A stretch of DNA of 64,000 nt from JAIBJN01 sp963775395 (GTDB lineage: Bacteria > Actinomycetota > Thermoleophilia > Gaiellales > Gaiellaceae). The notes under the pieces are model-generated. The model was given only the letters and a program-made list of their open reading frames with translations, did no database searches and was not told the origin of the DNA. The position numbers were made by a program, and so were the translations under genes. The stretch's first letter is position 1; the number at the start of each line of letters is the position of its first letter. Location: assembly GCA_963775395.1 (NCBI GenBank), contig CAVZIX010000006.1, positions 114,604-178,603 on the forward strand, in the 5' to 3' direction. This document shows, piece by piece, positions 33,098-41,073 of this stretch.

Positions 33098-33561
33098 TGG
33101 CTGTGCCTCCTTCGCATGCGGCGTACGCCGGACGAGGCGGCCGCGCGGGCGGCCTCGGCGCTCGAACCGAGCGCGGCGCCGATGTCGTCGTAGGAAAGGT
33201 CGTAGCCGTAGCGGAGAACGACCGCCGCGCGTTCCGTGGGCGGCAGCTCGCCGACCAGGTGCTCGATCTCCGCGTAGGCTGGTCGCTCGTCGGTGACGGG
33301 GATCTCTTCGGGCTCCTCGGTCGGAACCGCCCGCCGCCGCTCGTCGACCGCGACGTTCGTCGCGATCCTGAACGCCCAGGCACGCAGGTGCCGGCCGTGC
33401 TCGAGCTTCGCATAGGCGCGCAGCGCCCGGAGGAACGTCTCCTGGAACGCGTCTTCGGCGGCGTCGCGGCCGAGCAGGCGCGCGAGGTACCCGAAGATCT
33501 CGTCCCGTCGCTCCTCGTAGAAGCGCTCGAACGGCGGTATCGCGGCCACGGCTTCCATCAT
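33094..33561 (-). CDS. ECF sigma factor (sigma-70 family)
   Basis: A 155-residue alternative sigma factor: region 2 (FYEERRDEIFGYLARLLGRD, DAFQETFLRALRAY, WAFRIATNVAVDERRR) and region 4 (LPPTERAAVVLRYGYDLSYD, DIGAALGSSAEAARAAASSG). No anti-sigma gene adjoins. Two ATGs in a row at 33561 and 33558 give starts one residue apart. Its direct coupling to ogt suggests that the sigma factor responds to alkylation or envelope stress, an inference only. Confidence 0.88.
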   Translation of the reverse strand: MMEAVAAIPPFERFYEERRDEIFGYLARLLGRDAAEDAFQETFLRALRAYAKLEHGRHLRAWAFRIATNVAVDERRRAVPTEEPEEIPVTDERPAYAEIEHLVGELPPTERAAVVLRYGYDLSYDDIGAALGSSAEAARAAASSGVRRMRRRHSQ

Positions 33562-33605
33562 CCGTTGAAACGCCAGAGGACGCCGAGATGTGAGACTGCC
33601 GCGCA

Positions 33606-34418
33606 ATGCGCTTCGCCGTCGTGGGCCACGTGGAGTGGGTCGAGTTCGCCAAGGTCGAGCGGGTGCCGGAGCCGGGGGAGATCGTGCAGGCTTCCGACTG
33701 GTGGGCCGAGGCGGCCGGCGGAGGAGGCGTCGCCTCTGTCCGGCTCGCGCGCCTCGCGGGAGCGTCGACTCTCTATACAGCGCTCGGGCGGGACGAGCTC
33801 GGCGACAAGGCACTGACGCAGCTGACGCAGCTCGGGGTGCGGGTGGAGGCGACGCGGCACGCCGAGCCCCAGCGCCGTGGGTTCACGTTCGTCGACGGGA
33901 ACGGCGAGCGGACGATCACGATCATCGGGGAGAAGCACGTGCCGCGCGGCGACGATCCGCTCGCCTGGCACGAGCTGGCGGAGGCCGACGGCGTCTACCT
34001 GGTCAGCGGCGACGCCGCCGCCGCACGGGCGGCGAGGCGCGCTCCCGTCCTGGTCGCGACGGCCCGCGTGCTCCCCGTCCTGGCAGAAGCTCGCGTCGAG
34101 CTCGACGCCCTCGTGCGGAGCGCCAGCGATCCGAGCGAACGATACGAGCCCGGCGACCTCGACCCGGCGCCGCGCCTGGTCGTCAGCACGGCCGGCGACC
34201 AAGGCGGGACCTGGGCTGCGGCCGACGGGTCAACGGGAACCTACGAGCCTGCCCCCGTCCCGGGACCTGTCGCGGACACCTACGGGGCCGGCGACAGCTT
34301 CGCGGCGGGCCTCACCTACGCGCTCGCGTCAGGCGAGGATCCGGAGGCCGCGCTCGATTTCGCGGCGCGTGAGGCGAGCGAGGCACTCACCCGCCGCGGC
34401 GCCCACGGACTGAGCTAA
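33606..34418 (+). CDS. PfkB-family carbohydrate kinase
   Basis: Phosphorylates a sugar or nucleoside. The 270 residues start GHVEWVEFAKVERVPEPGEI, have AAGGGGVASVRLARLAG in the N-terminal signature region, GRDELGDKALTQLTQLGV, and the C-terminal PfkB signature DTYGAGDSFAAGLTYAL with the catalytic Asp. It is shorter than typical ribokinases (about 300). Substrate unknown. ATG start; divergent from the sigma factor gene, 44 bases away. Confidence 0.88.
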   Translation: MRFAVVGHVEWVEFAKVERVPEPGEIVQASDWWAEAAGGGGVASVRLARLAGASTLYTALGRDELGDKALTQLTQLGVRVEATRHAEPQRRGFTFVDGNGERTITIIGEKHVPRGDDPLAWHELAEADGVYLVSGDAAAARAARRAPVLVATARVLPVLAEARVELDALVRSASDPSERYEPGDLDPAPRLVVSTAGDQGGTWAAADGSTGTYEPAPVPGPVADTYGAGDSFAAGLTYALASGEDPEAALDFAAREASEALTRRGAHGLS

Positions 34419-34573
34419 CCGCCCGGCCCTTCGAGCTTCCGCAGGATGTAGTCGGCGTACCAGCCGGGCCAGTCCTCGTCCCGGTGCCCGAGCTCGCGCT
34501 CGTACTCGCCGTGGGCTTGCTCCGCCTCGCGCAGGAGCCCTGCCAGCCTCTCCCTCGTCAGCTCGCTCCCCAC
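34415..34573 (-). CDS. small acidic helical protein
   Basis: A 52-residue protein (VGSELTRERLAGLLREAEQA, then HGEYERELGHRDEDWPGWYA). It is highly charged with a DEDWPxWYA motif near the end. GTG at 34573 is chosen because AAGGAGG precedes it; the open frame extends upstream to an ATG at 34630, where a less clear ribosome site lies. The last four bases overlap the convergent kinase gene. Function unknown. Confidence 0.55.
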   Translation of the reverse strand: MGSELTRERLAGLLREAEQAHGEYERELGHRDEDWPGWYADYILRKLEGPGG

Positions 34574-34623
34574 CACGTCCTCCTTCGTGCGTTTTCGCCG
34601 TCGCGGCCATTCTGCCCGACGAG

Positions 34624-34665
34624 TTGCCAAGTGGGGGATTGTGGTCTAAAGTGGGGCGAAGTGGC
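34624..34665 (+). promoter_or_regulatory. dcw promoter with MraZ-box repeats
   Basis: TTGCCA (34624-34629) and TAAAGT (34647-34652) with a 17-base spacer form a promoter candidate. Overlying it are four GTGG repeats starting at 34631, 34641, 34651 and 34661, spaced exactly 10 bases, the known geometry of MraZ operators (TGGGN boxes). MraZ would thus control the cluster that begins with its own gene. Confidence 0.7.
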
Positions 34666-34686
34666 AGACCTGGAAGGCGTGGCCCC

Positions 34687-35121
34687 ATGCTTCTCGGCGA
34701 GTACGAGCACACCATCGACGACAAGAACCGCCTCACTCTTCCCGCGCGGTTTCGTCAATCCTTCGCCGACGGCGTCGTCGTCTCGCGCGGCATCGACCCG
34801 TGCCTCGACGTGTACACGCGCCAGGCGTGGGAGGCGACGATGGCATCCCGGCTCGCCGACCTTGATTCCTTTACGCGGGAGACTCGCCAGCTGCGCAGGG
34901 CGCTCTTCTCGTCCGGCTGCGAAGCGGACCTCGACAAGCAGGGGCGCGTGACCATTCCCGCCGGTCTGCTCAAGAAAGCGAGCGTGACGCGCGACGTCGT
35001 CGTCGTGGGCGTCGGCGATCACCTCGAGGTGTGGGATCGCAAGGCCTGGCAGGACGAGATCGAAGACGTCGAAGGGAGGGTGGAGCTTGTTGCGGAACGC
35101 GTTGCGGCACGAGAACGCTGA
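34687..35121 (+). CDS. mraZ: transcriptional regulator MraZ
   Basis: DNA-binding regulator of the division and cell-wall cluster. The 144 residues contain two SpoVT/AbrB-like halves: LLGEYEHTIDDKNRLTLPAR (about 2-21) and GCEADLDKQGRVTIPAGLLK in the second half, each with the DxxGR/DKNR motif. It is first in the dcw cluster and has four GTGG boxes upstream, consistent with autoregulation. ATG start. Confidence 0.95.
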   Translation: MLLGEYEHTIDDKNRLTLPARFRQSFADGVVVSRGIDPCLDVYTRQAWEATMASRLADLDSFTRETRQLRRALFSSGCEADLDKQGRVTIPAGLLKKASVTRDVVVVGVGDHLEVWDRKAWQDEIEDVEGRVELVAERVAARER

Positions 35122-36043
35122 TCACGTCCCGGTCCTCGCCGACGAGGTGCGCGAGCTCCTCGCGGTGCAGCCCGGGGAGACGGTCATCGACGGGACCTTC
35201 GGGGCCGGCGGTCACGCCGAGCTTCTCGCCGCCGACCTCCAGGGCGAGGGTCGTTTCATCGCCATCGACAAGGACGCGAGCGTCCGCCCGTACTTCGAGC
35301 GCTTCCAGCGCGGAACGAGCGCCTCGGCGCGCTTCCTTCGCGGTGACTTCGCGGTCATCCTCGGCCAGCTCGCCGACAACGGCGTCGAGGCCGACGCCAT
35401 TCACCTCGACCTCGGCATCTCGAGCATGCAGATCGACAGGCCCGAGCGCGGCTTCTCGTATGCGGCCGACGCTCCGCTCGACATGCGAATGGACGCCTCC
35501 GCGCCGCGATCCGCGCGCGACGTCGTCAACGAGGCCGACGAGCGCGAGCTCGCGGACATCTTTCGCCGCTACGGAGAGGAGCGCTTCTCGCGCCAGATCG
35601 CCCGCGCGATCGTCCGGCGCCGGGCCGAGCAGCCGTTCGAACGGACCGGCGATCTCGTGGAGGTCGTCCGCTCCGCCATCCCCGCGCCGAGACGTTTCGG
35701 CGACGGCCATCCGGCGAAGCGCGTCTTCCAGGCGCTGCGCATCGTGGTCAACGAGGAGCTCGAGTCGCTCGAGCAGGCGCTTCCTTCGGCGGTGCGCCTT
35801 CTACGCCCGGGCGGCCGGATCGCGGTCATCAGCTTCCACTCTCTCGAGGACAGGATCGTCAAGCGCTTCTTCGCGGCCGAGGCTCGCGGCTGCACCTGCC
35901 CGCCCGACCTGCCGATCTGCGTCTGCGGCAAGGAGCCGACTCTGCGCCTGGCGACCCGCAAGGCGATCAGGCCCTCGCCGGCCGAGACGGCGGAGAATCC
36001 CCGCGCGTCGTCCGCGCGGCTTCGCGTGGCGGTGAAGACCTGA
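35087..36043 (+). CDS. rsmH: 16S rRNA (cytosine1402-N4)-methyltransferase
   Basis: Methylates C1402 of 16S rRNA with AdoMet. The 318 residues show HVPVLADEVRELL, the AdoMet loop DGTFGAGGHAELL, DLGISSMQIDRPERGFSYAA, DMRMD and the C-terminal SFHSLEDRIVKRFF. Four cysteines near RGCTCPPDLPICVCG are usual. TTG at 35087 follows GGGAGGGTGG and overlaps mraZ by 35 bases. Confidence 0.95.
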   Translation: MLRNALRHENADHVPVLADEVRELLAVQPGETVIDGTFGAGGHAELLAADLQGEGRFIAIDKDASVRPYFERFQRGTSASARFLRGDFAVILGQLADNGVEADAIHLDLGISSMQIDRPERGFSYAADAPLDMRMDASAPRSARDVVNEADERELADIFRRYGEERFSRQIARAIVRRRAEQPFERTGDLVEVVRSAIPAPRRFGDGHPAKRVFQALRIVVNEELESLEQALPSAVRLLRPGGRIAVISFHSLEDRIVKRFFAAEARGCTCPPDLPICVCGKEPTLRLATRKAIRPSPAETAENPRASSARLRVAVKT

Positions 36044-36429
36044 TGGCCACCGCCGCCGCACGGGCGGAGCCACGGCCTCGCCGAGCCCCACAACCTCAGC
36101 CGCGCAGGCGCGCGCAGCCTCGTCCGGCGCCGAGGAAGCGGGCGGCGGCACGTCCTCGCCTGGCGGGCAGCGTCGTCTGGATCCTCGTCGTCGCCGCGCT
36201 GCTCGCGGGAATCGTCGCGCTCAACGTCGGCGTCCTGCGCCTCAACATGGAGGGCGAGCGGCTCGACGAGGAGTACAACCGCCTCCAGACGCAAAACCAT
36301 GAGCTCGAAGCCGAGCTCTCGAGGACCGCGGCCGCCGGCCGGATCGAGCAGCTTGCGCTGAACCGGCTCGGGCTCGTCAGGGCCGAAGACCGCCGCTACC
36401 TCGCTCTGGTTCCGCCCAAGAAGGGATAA
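36043..36429 (+). CDS. ftsL: FtsL/DivIC-like septum protein
   Basis: A short bitopic protein of the divisome in the ftsL position. The 128 residues are a Pro/Arg-rich cytoplasmic part (about 1-40), a membrane helix (SVVWILVVAALLAGIVALNV, about 43-62) and a periplasmic leucine-zipper coiled coil (GERLDEEYNRLQTQNHELEA). It ends with LGLVRAEDRRYLALV, similar to FtsL/DivIC tails. FtsL is too divergent for full certainty, so the name rests on position and layout. Its ATG overlaps the rsmH stop by one base. Confidence 0.85.
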   Translation: MATAAARAEPRPRRAPQPQPRRRAQPRPAPRKRAAARPRLAGSVVWILVVAALLAGIVALNVGVLRLNMEGERLDEEYNRLQTQNHELEAELSRTAAAGRIEQLALNRLGLVRAEDRRYLALVPPKKG

Positions 36430-36434
36430 ACCCG

Positions 36435-38117
36435 GTGCGCCAGGCCAACAGGCGCATCCGTCTGCTGATCGCGGTCTTCGCGCTCATCTTCCTGGCCGCG
36501 TTCGGGCGCGTGGCCTGGCTCCAGGCGGTCAAGGCGCACGCGCTCGACCGCATAGCAACGAGCCAGCACCGGGAGGAGCGGACGGTGCAGGCGCGCCGCG
36601 GGACGATCTACGACCGGAACAGGAGGCAGCTGGCCTTCGGCGAGCGGGCGACGACCGTCTACGCGAACCCCCGCCAGGTGGTCGATGCGCGGGCGGCCGC
36701 GATCGTGGCGGGCCGCGCGCTCGAGATCGAGCCCGCCGACCTGTACGAGCTGCTCTCGGATCGCTCGCGCGGGTTCGTGTATCTGGCGCGGCAAGCGGAT
36801 CCGGACAAGGCGGAGGACCTCAAGCGGCAGGAGATCCCCGGAATCGGCTTCTACCCGGAGGAGCGCCGCGTCTACCCGCAGAAGACGGTTGCGTCGGAAG
36901 TCGTGGGGTACGCGGGCACCGAGAACACCGGCCTCTCGGGCCTCGAGCTGAAGTTCGACAAGGCCCTCGCCGGCAAGGACGGTGCGGAGACCGTCGTGCG
37001 CGATCCCTTCGGCCGCAGGATCGACGTGGTCGACGCGACGCAGGTCCAGAACGGGCGCGACGTCTACCTCACGCTCGACCACTCGCTCCAGCGCCAGGTC
37101 GAGAGGATCCTCAAGCGGACGCGGAACGCCTGGTCGGCGAAGGCCGCGACCGCGGTGGTGCTGGATGTCAAGACCGGCGGCATTCTTGCGCTCGCCGTGG
37201 AGCCGGGCTTCGACGCCAACGACTACCCGGTGGTCTCGCGCTGGGACGAAGAGCGTCTGCGCAACCGCGCCGTCACCGACACGTACGAGCCAGGCTCGAC
37301 CTTCAAGGTGGTCACGGTGGGCGGGGTGCTCGAGTCCGGGATCGTCAGCCCGTCGACGAAGTTCCGGCTGAAGGGCTCGATCCAGGTCGGGGACCGCGTC
37401 ATCCATGAGGCGGCCGAGCGTGGAACGAAGACCATGACGGTCGCCGAGATCCTTTCGCACTCCTCGAACGTCGGCGTGATCACCCTCGCGATCGAGCTCC
37501 AGCGGCAGAAGCTCTCGGAGTGGATCAAGCGGTTCGGGTTCGGCGCGAAGACCGGCGTCGACTATCCGGGAGAGACGCGCGGGATCGTCCTGCCTCCCGA
37601 CGAGTGGTCCGGCTCGACGATCGGAAACGTCCCCATCGGACAGGGCATCGCCGTCACCCCGCTCCAGATGGTTGCCGCCTACGGCGCGATCGCGAACGAC
37701 GGCATGTGGATCCAGCCCCATTTCGTCGACCGCGTCGTGGGTGAAGACCGCGCGAAGCCGAAGACGCGGCGCGTCATTTCCGAGCGGACCGCTGCCCAGC
37801 TGACTCGCATGTTGCGCGGCGTCGTCGAGGAGGGTTCGGGCACGACCGCGCAGATCGACGGCTATCGCGTTGCCGGCAAGACAGGCACCGCCGCGAAGGC
37901 GGATCCGGCGGGCGGCTATTCCGAGACGCGCTACGTCGCGTCCTTCGTCGGCTTCGCGCCCGCGAGCAACCCGCAGATCGTCGTGCTGGTGACCGTCGAC
38001 GAGCCGAGGGGCGCGATCTGGGGCGGCACGGTGGCGGCCCCCGCCTTCGCCGAGATCGGCCAGTTCGCCCTCGAGTACCTCGAGATCCCCCCGGACCGGG
38101 CGCAGCAGGCCGAGTGA
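36435..38117 (+). CDS. ftsI: septal penicillin-binding transpeptidase (FtsI/PBP2-like)
   Basis: Crosslinks septal peptidoglycan. The 560 residues comprise an N-terminal TM (about 9-28), a dimerisation domain (ARRGTIYDRNRRQLA) and the transpeptidase domain with active S288 in EPGSTFK, HSSN (SHSSNVGVI) and AGKTGTA. It lacks a C-terminal PASTA domain. GTG start, six bases after ftsL. A 158-base gap with repeats follows before murE. Confidence 0.95.
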   Translation: MRQANRRIRLLIAVFALIFLAAFGRVAWLQAVKAHALDRIATSQHREERTVQARRGTIYDRNRRQLAFGERATTVYANPRQVVDARAAAIVAGRALEIEPADLYELLSDRSRGFVYLARQADPDKAEDLKRQEIPGIGFYPEERRVYPQKTVASEVVGYAGTENTGLSGLELKFDKALAGKDGAETVVRDPFGRRIDVVDATQVQNGRDVYLTLDHSLQRQVERILKRTRNAWSAKAATAVVLDVKTGGILALAVEPGFDANDYPVVSRWDEERLRNRAVTDTYEPGSTFKVVTVGGVLESGIVSPSTKFRLKGSIQVGDRVIHEAAERGTKTMTVAEILSHSSNVGVITLAIELQRQKLSEWIKRFGFGAKTGVDYPGETRGIVLPPDEWSGSTIGNVPIGQGIAVTPLQMVAAYGAIANDGMWIQPHFVDRVVGEDRAKPKTRRVISERTAAQLTRMLRGVVEEGSGTTAQIDGYRVAGKTGTAAKADPAGGYSETRYVASFVGFAPASNPQIVVLVTVDEPRGAIWGGTVAAPAFAEIGQFALEYLEIPPDRAQQAE

Positions 38118-38162
38118 GATTCACGCGCGCGTGCGCGCGCGGGGGACCCCGACTGGGGCGCC

Positions 38163-38225
38163 CCAGAATCCACGCTATCGAGGGAATCTCCGCGCGTCTG
38201 TGGCGGACCGCGCCAGAATGCACGC
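38163..38225 (+). repeat. 50-base-spaced direct repeat before murE
   Basis: CCAGAATCCACGC at 38163-38175 and CCAGAATGCACGC at 38213-38225 are 12/13 identical with a 50-base start-to-start spacing. They lie in the ftsI-murE gap, which also has a GC-alternating stretch near 38124-38140. Could be a regulatory site pair. No clear promoter is seen. Confidence 0.4.
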
Positions 38226-38275
38226 AGTAACCGAGGAAGAACCGCGCGCGCCGCGGCGAAGAGAGCGGGAAATCC

Positions 38276-39751
38276 GTGCCTGAACCGCCTGCCATCGATC
38301 TCGAGACCCTCGGCCGGGCCGTCGGCGCGGTCGAGACCGTCGACCCCGCGGCGGTTCGTGTCACCGACCTCGCCTACGACACGCGCGCCGTCGCGCCCGG
38401 ATCCTTGTTCGTCTGCGTTCCGGGGCAGCGGGCCGACGGCCACGACTTCGCCGCCGACGCGGTCGCCGCGGGAGCCGCCGCGCTCATCGTCGAGCGGGCG
38501 CTCGACCTGCCCGTTCCGCAGCTCGTGGTCGCCGACGCGCGCGTCGCCATGGCGCTTGCCGCGGACGCGTTCTTCGGCCACCCGACCCGCGAGCTCGAGG
38601 TCGTCGGCGTCACGGGCACGAACGGGAAGACGACGACGGCGTTCCTGCTCTACGCCATCCTCGCGGCCGCCGGTCGCCGGCCCGGGCTCCTGGGCACCGT
38701 CGAGATGCGGATCGGCGGCGAGCGCCGCGCGGTCGTCCGGACGACGCCCGAGGCTATCGACCTCCAGCGCACCTACCGCGAGATGCTCGACGCCGGCGAC
38801 CGGAGCTGCGCCATCGAGGCGTCGTCGCACGCGTCCGAGCTCAAGCGCCTCGTCGGCACCCGCTTCCGGGCGCTCGTCTTCACCAATCTGACGCAGGACC
38901 ACCTGGACTTCCACGGGACGATGGGCTCGTACTACGAGGCCAAGCGGCGGCTCTTCGTCGACCCGGACGTCGACGGCGACCGTCCTCCCGCCGCCGTCAA
39001 CGTCGGGGACGAGCACGGCAGGCGCCTCGCCGCGGAGCTGCGCGAGCTCGGCGGTGCGCTCCTGACCTTCGGCTTGAACGACGACGCAGACATTCGGCCC
39101 GAGGGCCTCGAGCTCACCCCGTCGACGACGAGCTTCCGCGCCGCGGGCCTCTCGGTGCGCCCACGCCTCCGCGGGCGGTTCAACGTCGAGAACGTCCTCG
39201 GTGCGATCGCCGCAGCGCGCCTGCTCGGGATCGAGGACGACGCGGTTGTCAGGGGCGTCGAGCACCTGGCGGGGGTGCCCGGGCGTTTCGAGGCGGTGGA
39301 CGAGGGGCAGCCGTTCGCCGTGCTCGTCGACTACGCGCACACGCCGGAGGCGCTGGAGAACGTGCTCGCCGAGGCACGAAACCTCACCGCTGGGCGCCTG
39401 CTCTGCGTCTTCGGTTGCGGAGGCGACCGTGACCGCGCCAAGCGCCCGTTGATGGGAGAGGTCGTGAGCCGCCTCGCCGATCGCGCGATCGTCACGTCCG
39501 ACAACCCGCGCAGCGAGGAGCCGACCGCGATCATCGAGGAGATCCTCACCGGCATGAACGGCGACGAGGACGTCGAGCCGGATCGTGCGGCGGCGATCGC
39601 GATGGCGATCGAGCAGGCTGACGAGGGCGACGTCGTGGTCATCGCGGGGAAGGGCCACGAGCAGGGGCAGGAGCTCAGCGACCGAACGATCCCGTTCGAC
39701 GACCGCGAGGTCGCGCGGGACGCGCTTCGGAGGCTCGGCGCAGCGGCATGA
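38276..39751 (+). CDS. murE: UDP-MurNAc-L-Ala-D-Glu:meso-diaminopimelate ligase
   Basis: Adds the third amino acid to the peptidoglycan stem. The 491 residues have the Mur ligase layout: UDP-binding N-domain (DTRAVAPGSLFVCVPG), ATP loop VGVTGTNGKTTTAFLL, TNLTQDHLDFH, and the C-domain with DYAHTPEALEN and GCGGDRDRAKRP. The motif TSDNPRSEEP (DNPR) is the hallmark of meso-diaminopimelate-adding enzymes, so DAP-type peptidoglycan is expected. GTG start. Confidence 0.95.
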   Translation: MPEPPAIDLETLGRAVGAVETVDPAAVRVTDLAYDTRAVAPGSLFVCVPGQRADGHDFAADAVAAGAAALIVERALDLPVPQLVVADARVAMALAADAFFGHPTRELEVVGVTGTNGKTTTAFLLYAILAAAGRRPGLLGTVEMRIGGERRAVVRTTPEAIDLQRTYREMLDAGDRSCAIEASSHASELKRLVGTRFRALVFTNLTQDHLDFHGTMGSYYEAKRRLFVDPDVDGDRPPAAVNVGDEHGRRLAAELRELGGALLTFGLNDDADIRPEGLELTPSTTSFRAAGLSVRPRLRGRFNVENVLGAIAAARLLGIEDDAVVRGVEHLAGVPGRFEAVDEGQPFAVLVDYAHTPEALENVLAEARNLTAGRLLCVFGCGGDRDRAKRPLMGEVVSRLADRAIVTSDNPRSEEPTAIIEEILTGMNGDEDVEPDRAAAIAMAIEQADEGDVVVIAGKGHEQGQELSDRTIPFDDREVARDALRRLGAAA

Positions 39752-41064
39752 TCCCCATCGCTCTCGACGAGATCGAAGGCCTCGCCCCCGGTCGGCTCGA
39801 GCGGAGCCGCGGCGCAGAGAGCGTCACGGGCGTCTCCATCGACTCACGCCGCGTCGAGCCCGGCGACCTGTTCGTCGCCGTGAGCGGCGGCGTCGACTTC
39901 GTCAAGGACGCGCTCGAAGCCGGAGCCGCGGCCGCGCTCGTCCCGGAGGACGCGTTCGGCGCGCTCGGCGCCCTCGGGCGGACGGTGCGCGAGCGCTCGA
40001 ACGCGAAGGTCGTCGCGGTCACCGGCTCGACCGCAAAAACCTCAACGAAGGACATCCTCGGCGCCCTCTGTACACCCCACGCGCGCACGGTCGTCGCCGA
40101 GGGGAGTCAGAACAACGAGATCGGCCTCCCGCTCACCCTCTGCCGGCTCGATGACCAGACCGAGATCGCGATCGTCGAGATGGGCATGCGGGGGCTCGGC
40201 CAGATCGCGGAGCTCTGCGAGATCGCCCAGCCCGACGTCGGCATCATCACGACCGTCGGGCCCGTGCACCTCGAGCTCCTGGGGACGGTCGAGCGGGTGG
40301 CGCAGGCCAAGGCCGAGCTGATCGAGAGCCTTCCGCCCGGCGGGACCGCGGTCGTGCCGGCCGGCGAGGCCTACCTCGAGCCGTACCTCGAGCGCGACGA
40401 CATCGAGATCGCGCGCTTCGGCGACGGGGGGGACGTGAGCCTGAGCTACTTCGCTGCGAAAGACGGCAGCGCGCGGATCCGCGTCGAGGCCTTCGGGCGG
40501 CCGCTGACCCTCGAGTTCAGCTTCGGCTCGCGCTACAACGCCACGAACGCCCTGGCCGCCATCGCCGCCTACCACGCCCTCGGCCTTCCTCTGGGCAAGC
40601 TCCAGAAGGGCGCGCGCCACGTGCAGCTCTCGCGCCTCCGCGGCGAGGAGGTACCGCTGCCGAACGGTGGGGTGCTCATCAACGACTGCTACAACGCGAA
40701 CCCGCTCTCCATGGCCGCGGCGCTCGAGCATCTTCAGCAGCGCGCCGGCGACGCCCGCAAGGTGGCCGTGCTGGGCGACATGGCGGAGCTGGGAGCGGGC
40801 GCCCCCGCCTACCACCGCGAGGTCGGCGCCGGCGCCGCGCGGGCGGGGGTCGACGTGCTCGTCGCCGTCGGGCCGCTCGCGCGGGGGTACGTGCAGGGCG
40901 CCCGCGGCGTCCAGCTCACGCGGTGGGCGCCGACGGTCGAGCAGGGCCTCGCGGCGCTCCGAAGCGTCCTTCGGCCCGGCGACTACGTCCTCGTCAAGGG
41001 CTCCCGCGCCATGGGCCTCGAGGTCATCGCGGAGGCCGTCGCCGTCGTCCCGGCCGAGGCTTAG
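39748..41064 (+). CDS. murF: UDP-MurNAc-tripeptide:D-Ala-D-Ala ligase
   Basis: Attaches D-Ala-D-Ala to the stem tripeptide. The 438 residues show SIDSRRVEPGDLFVAVSGG, the nucleotide loop VTGSTAKTSTKDIL, SQNNEIGLPLTL, EMGMRGLGQI, SRYNATNALAAIAAYHALG, INDCYNANPLSM and LGDMAELG. The loop reads GSTAKTS where family members usually have GSxGKTx, so one conserved Gly is Ala. ATG overlaps the murE stop (ATGA). Confidence 0.94.
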   Translation: MIPIALDEIEGLAPGRLERSRGAESVTGVSIDSRRVEPGDLFVAVSGGVDFVKDALEAGAAAALVPEDAFGALGALGRTVRERSNAKVVAVTGSTAKTSTKDILGALCTPHARTVVAEGSQNNEIGLPLTLCRLDDQTEIAIVEMGMRGLGQIAELCEIAQPDVGIITTVGPVHLELLGTVERVAQAKAELIESLPPGGTAVVPAGEAYLEPYLERDDIEIARFGDGGDVSLSYFAAKDGSARIRVEAFGRPLTLEFSFGSRYNATNALAAIAAYHALGLPLGKLQKGARHVQLSRLRGEEVPLPNGGVLINDCYNANPLSMAAALEHLQQRAGDARKVAVLGDMAELGAGAPAYHREVGAGAARAGVDVLVAVGPLARGYVQGARGVQLTRWAPTVEQGLAALRSVLRPGDYVLVKGSRAMGLEVIAEAVAVVPAEA

Positions 41065-41073
41065 GGTCCCGGC

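Noticed and set aside
38120..38145. GC-alternating tract as a repeat element or Z-DNA site
   Set aside because: Simple alternation is expected often at this GC content and has no further structure.
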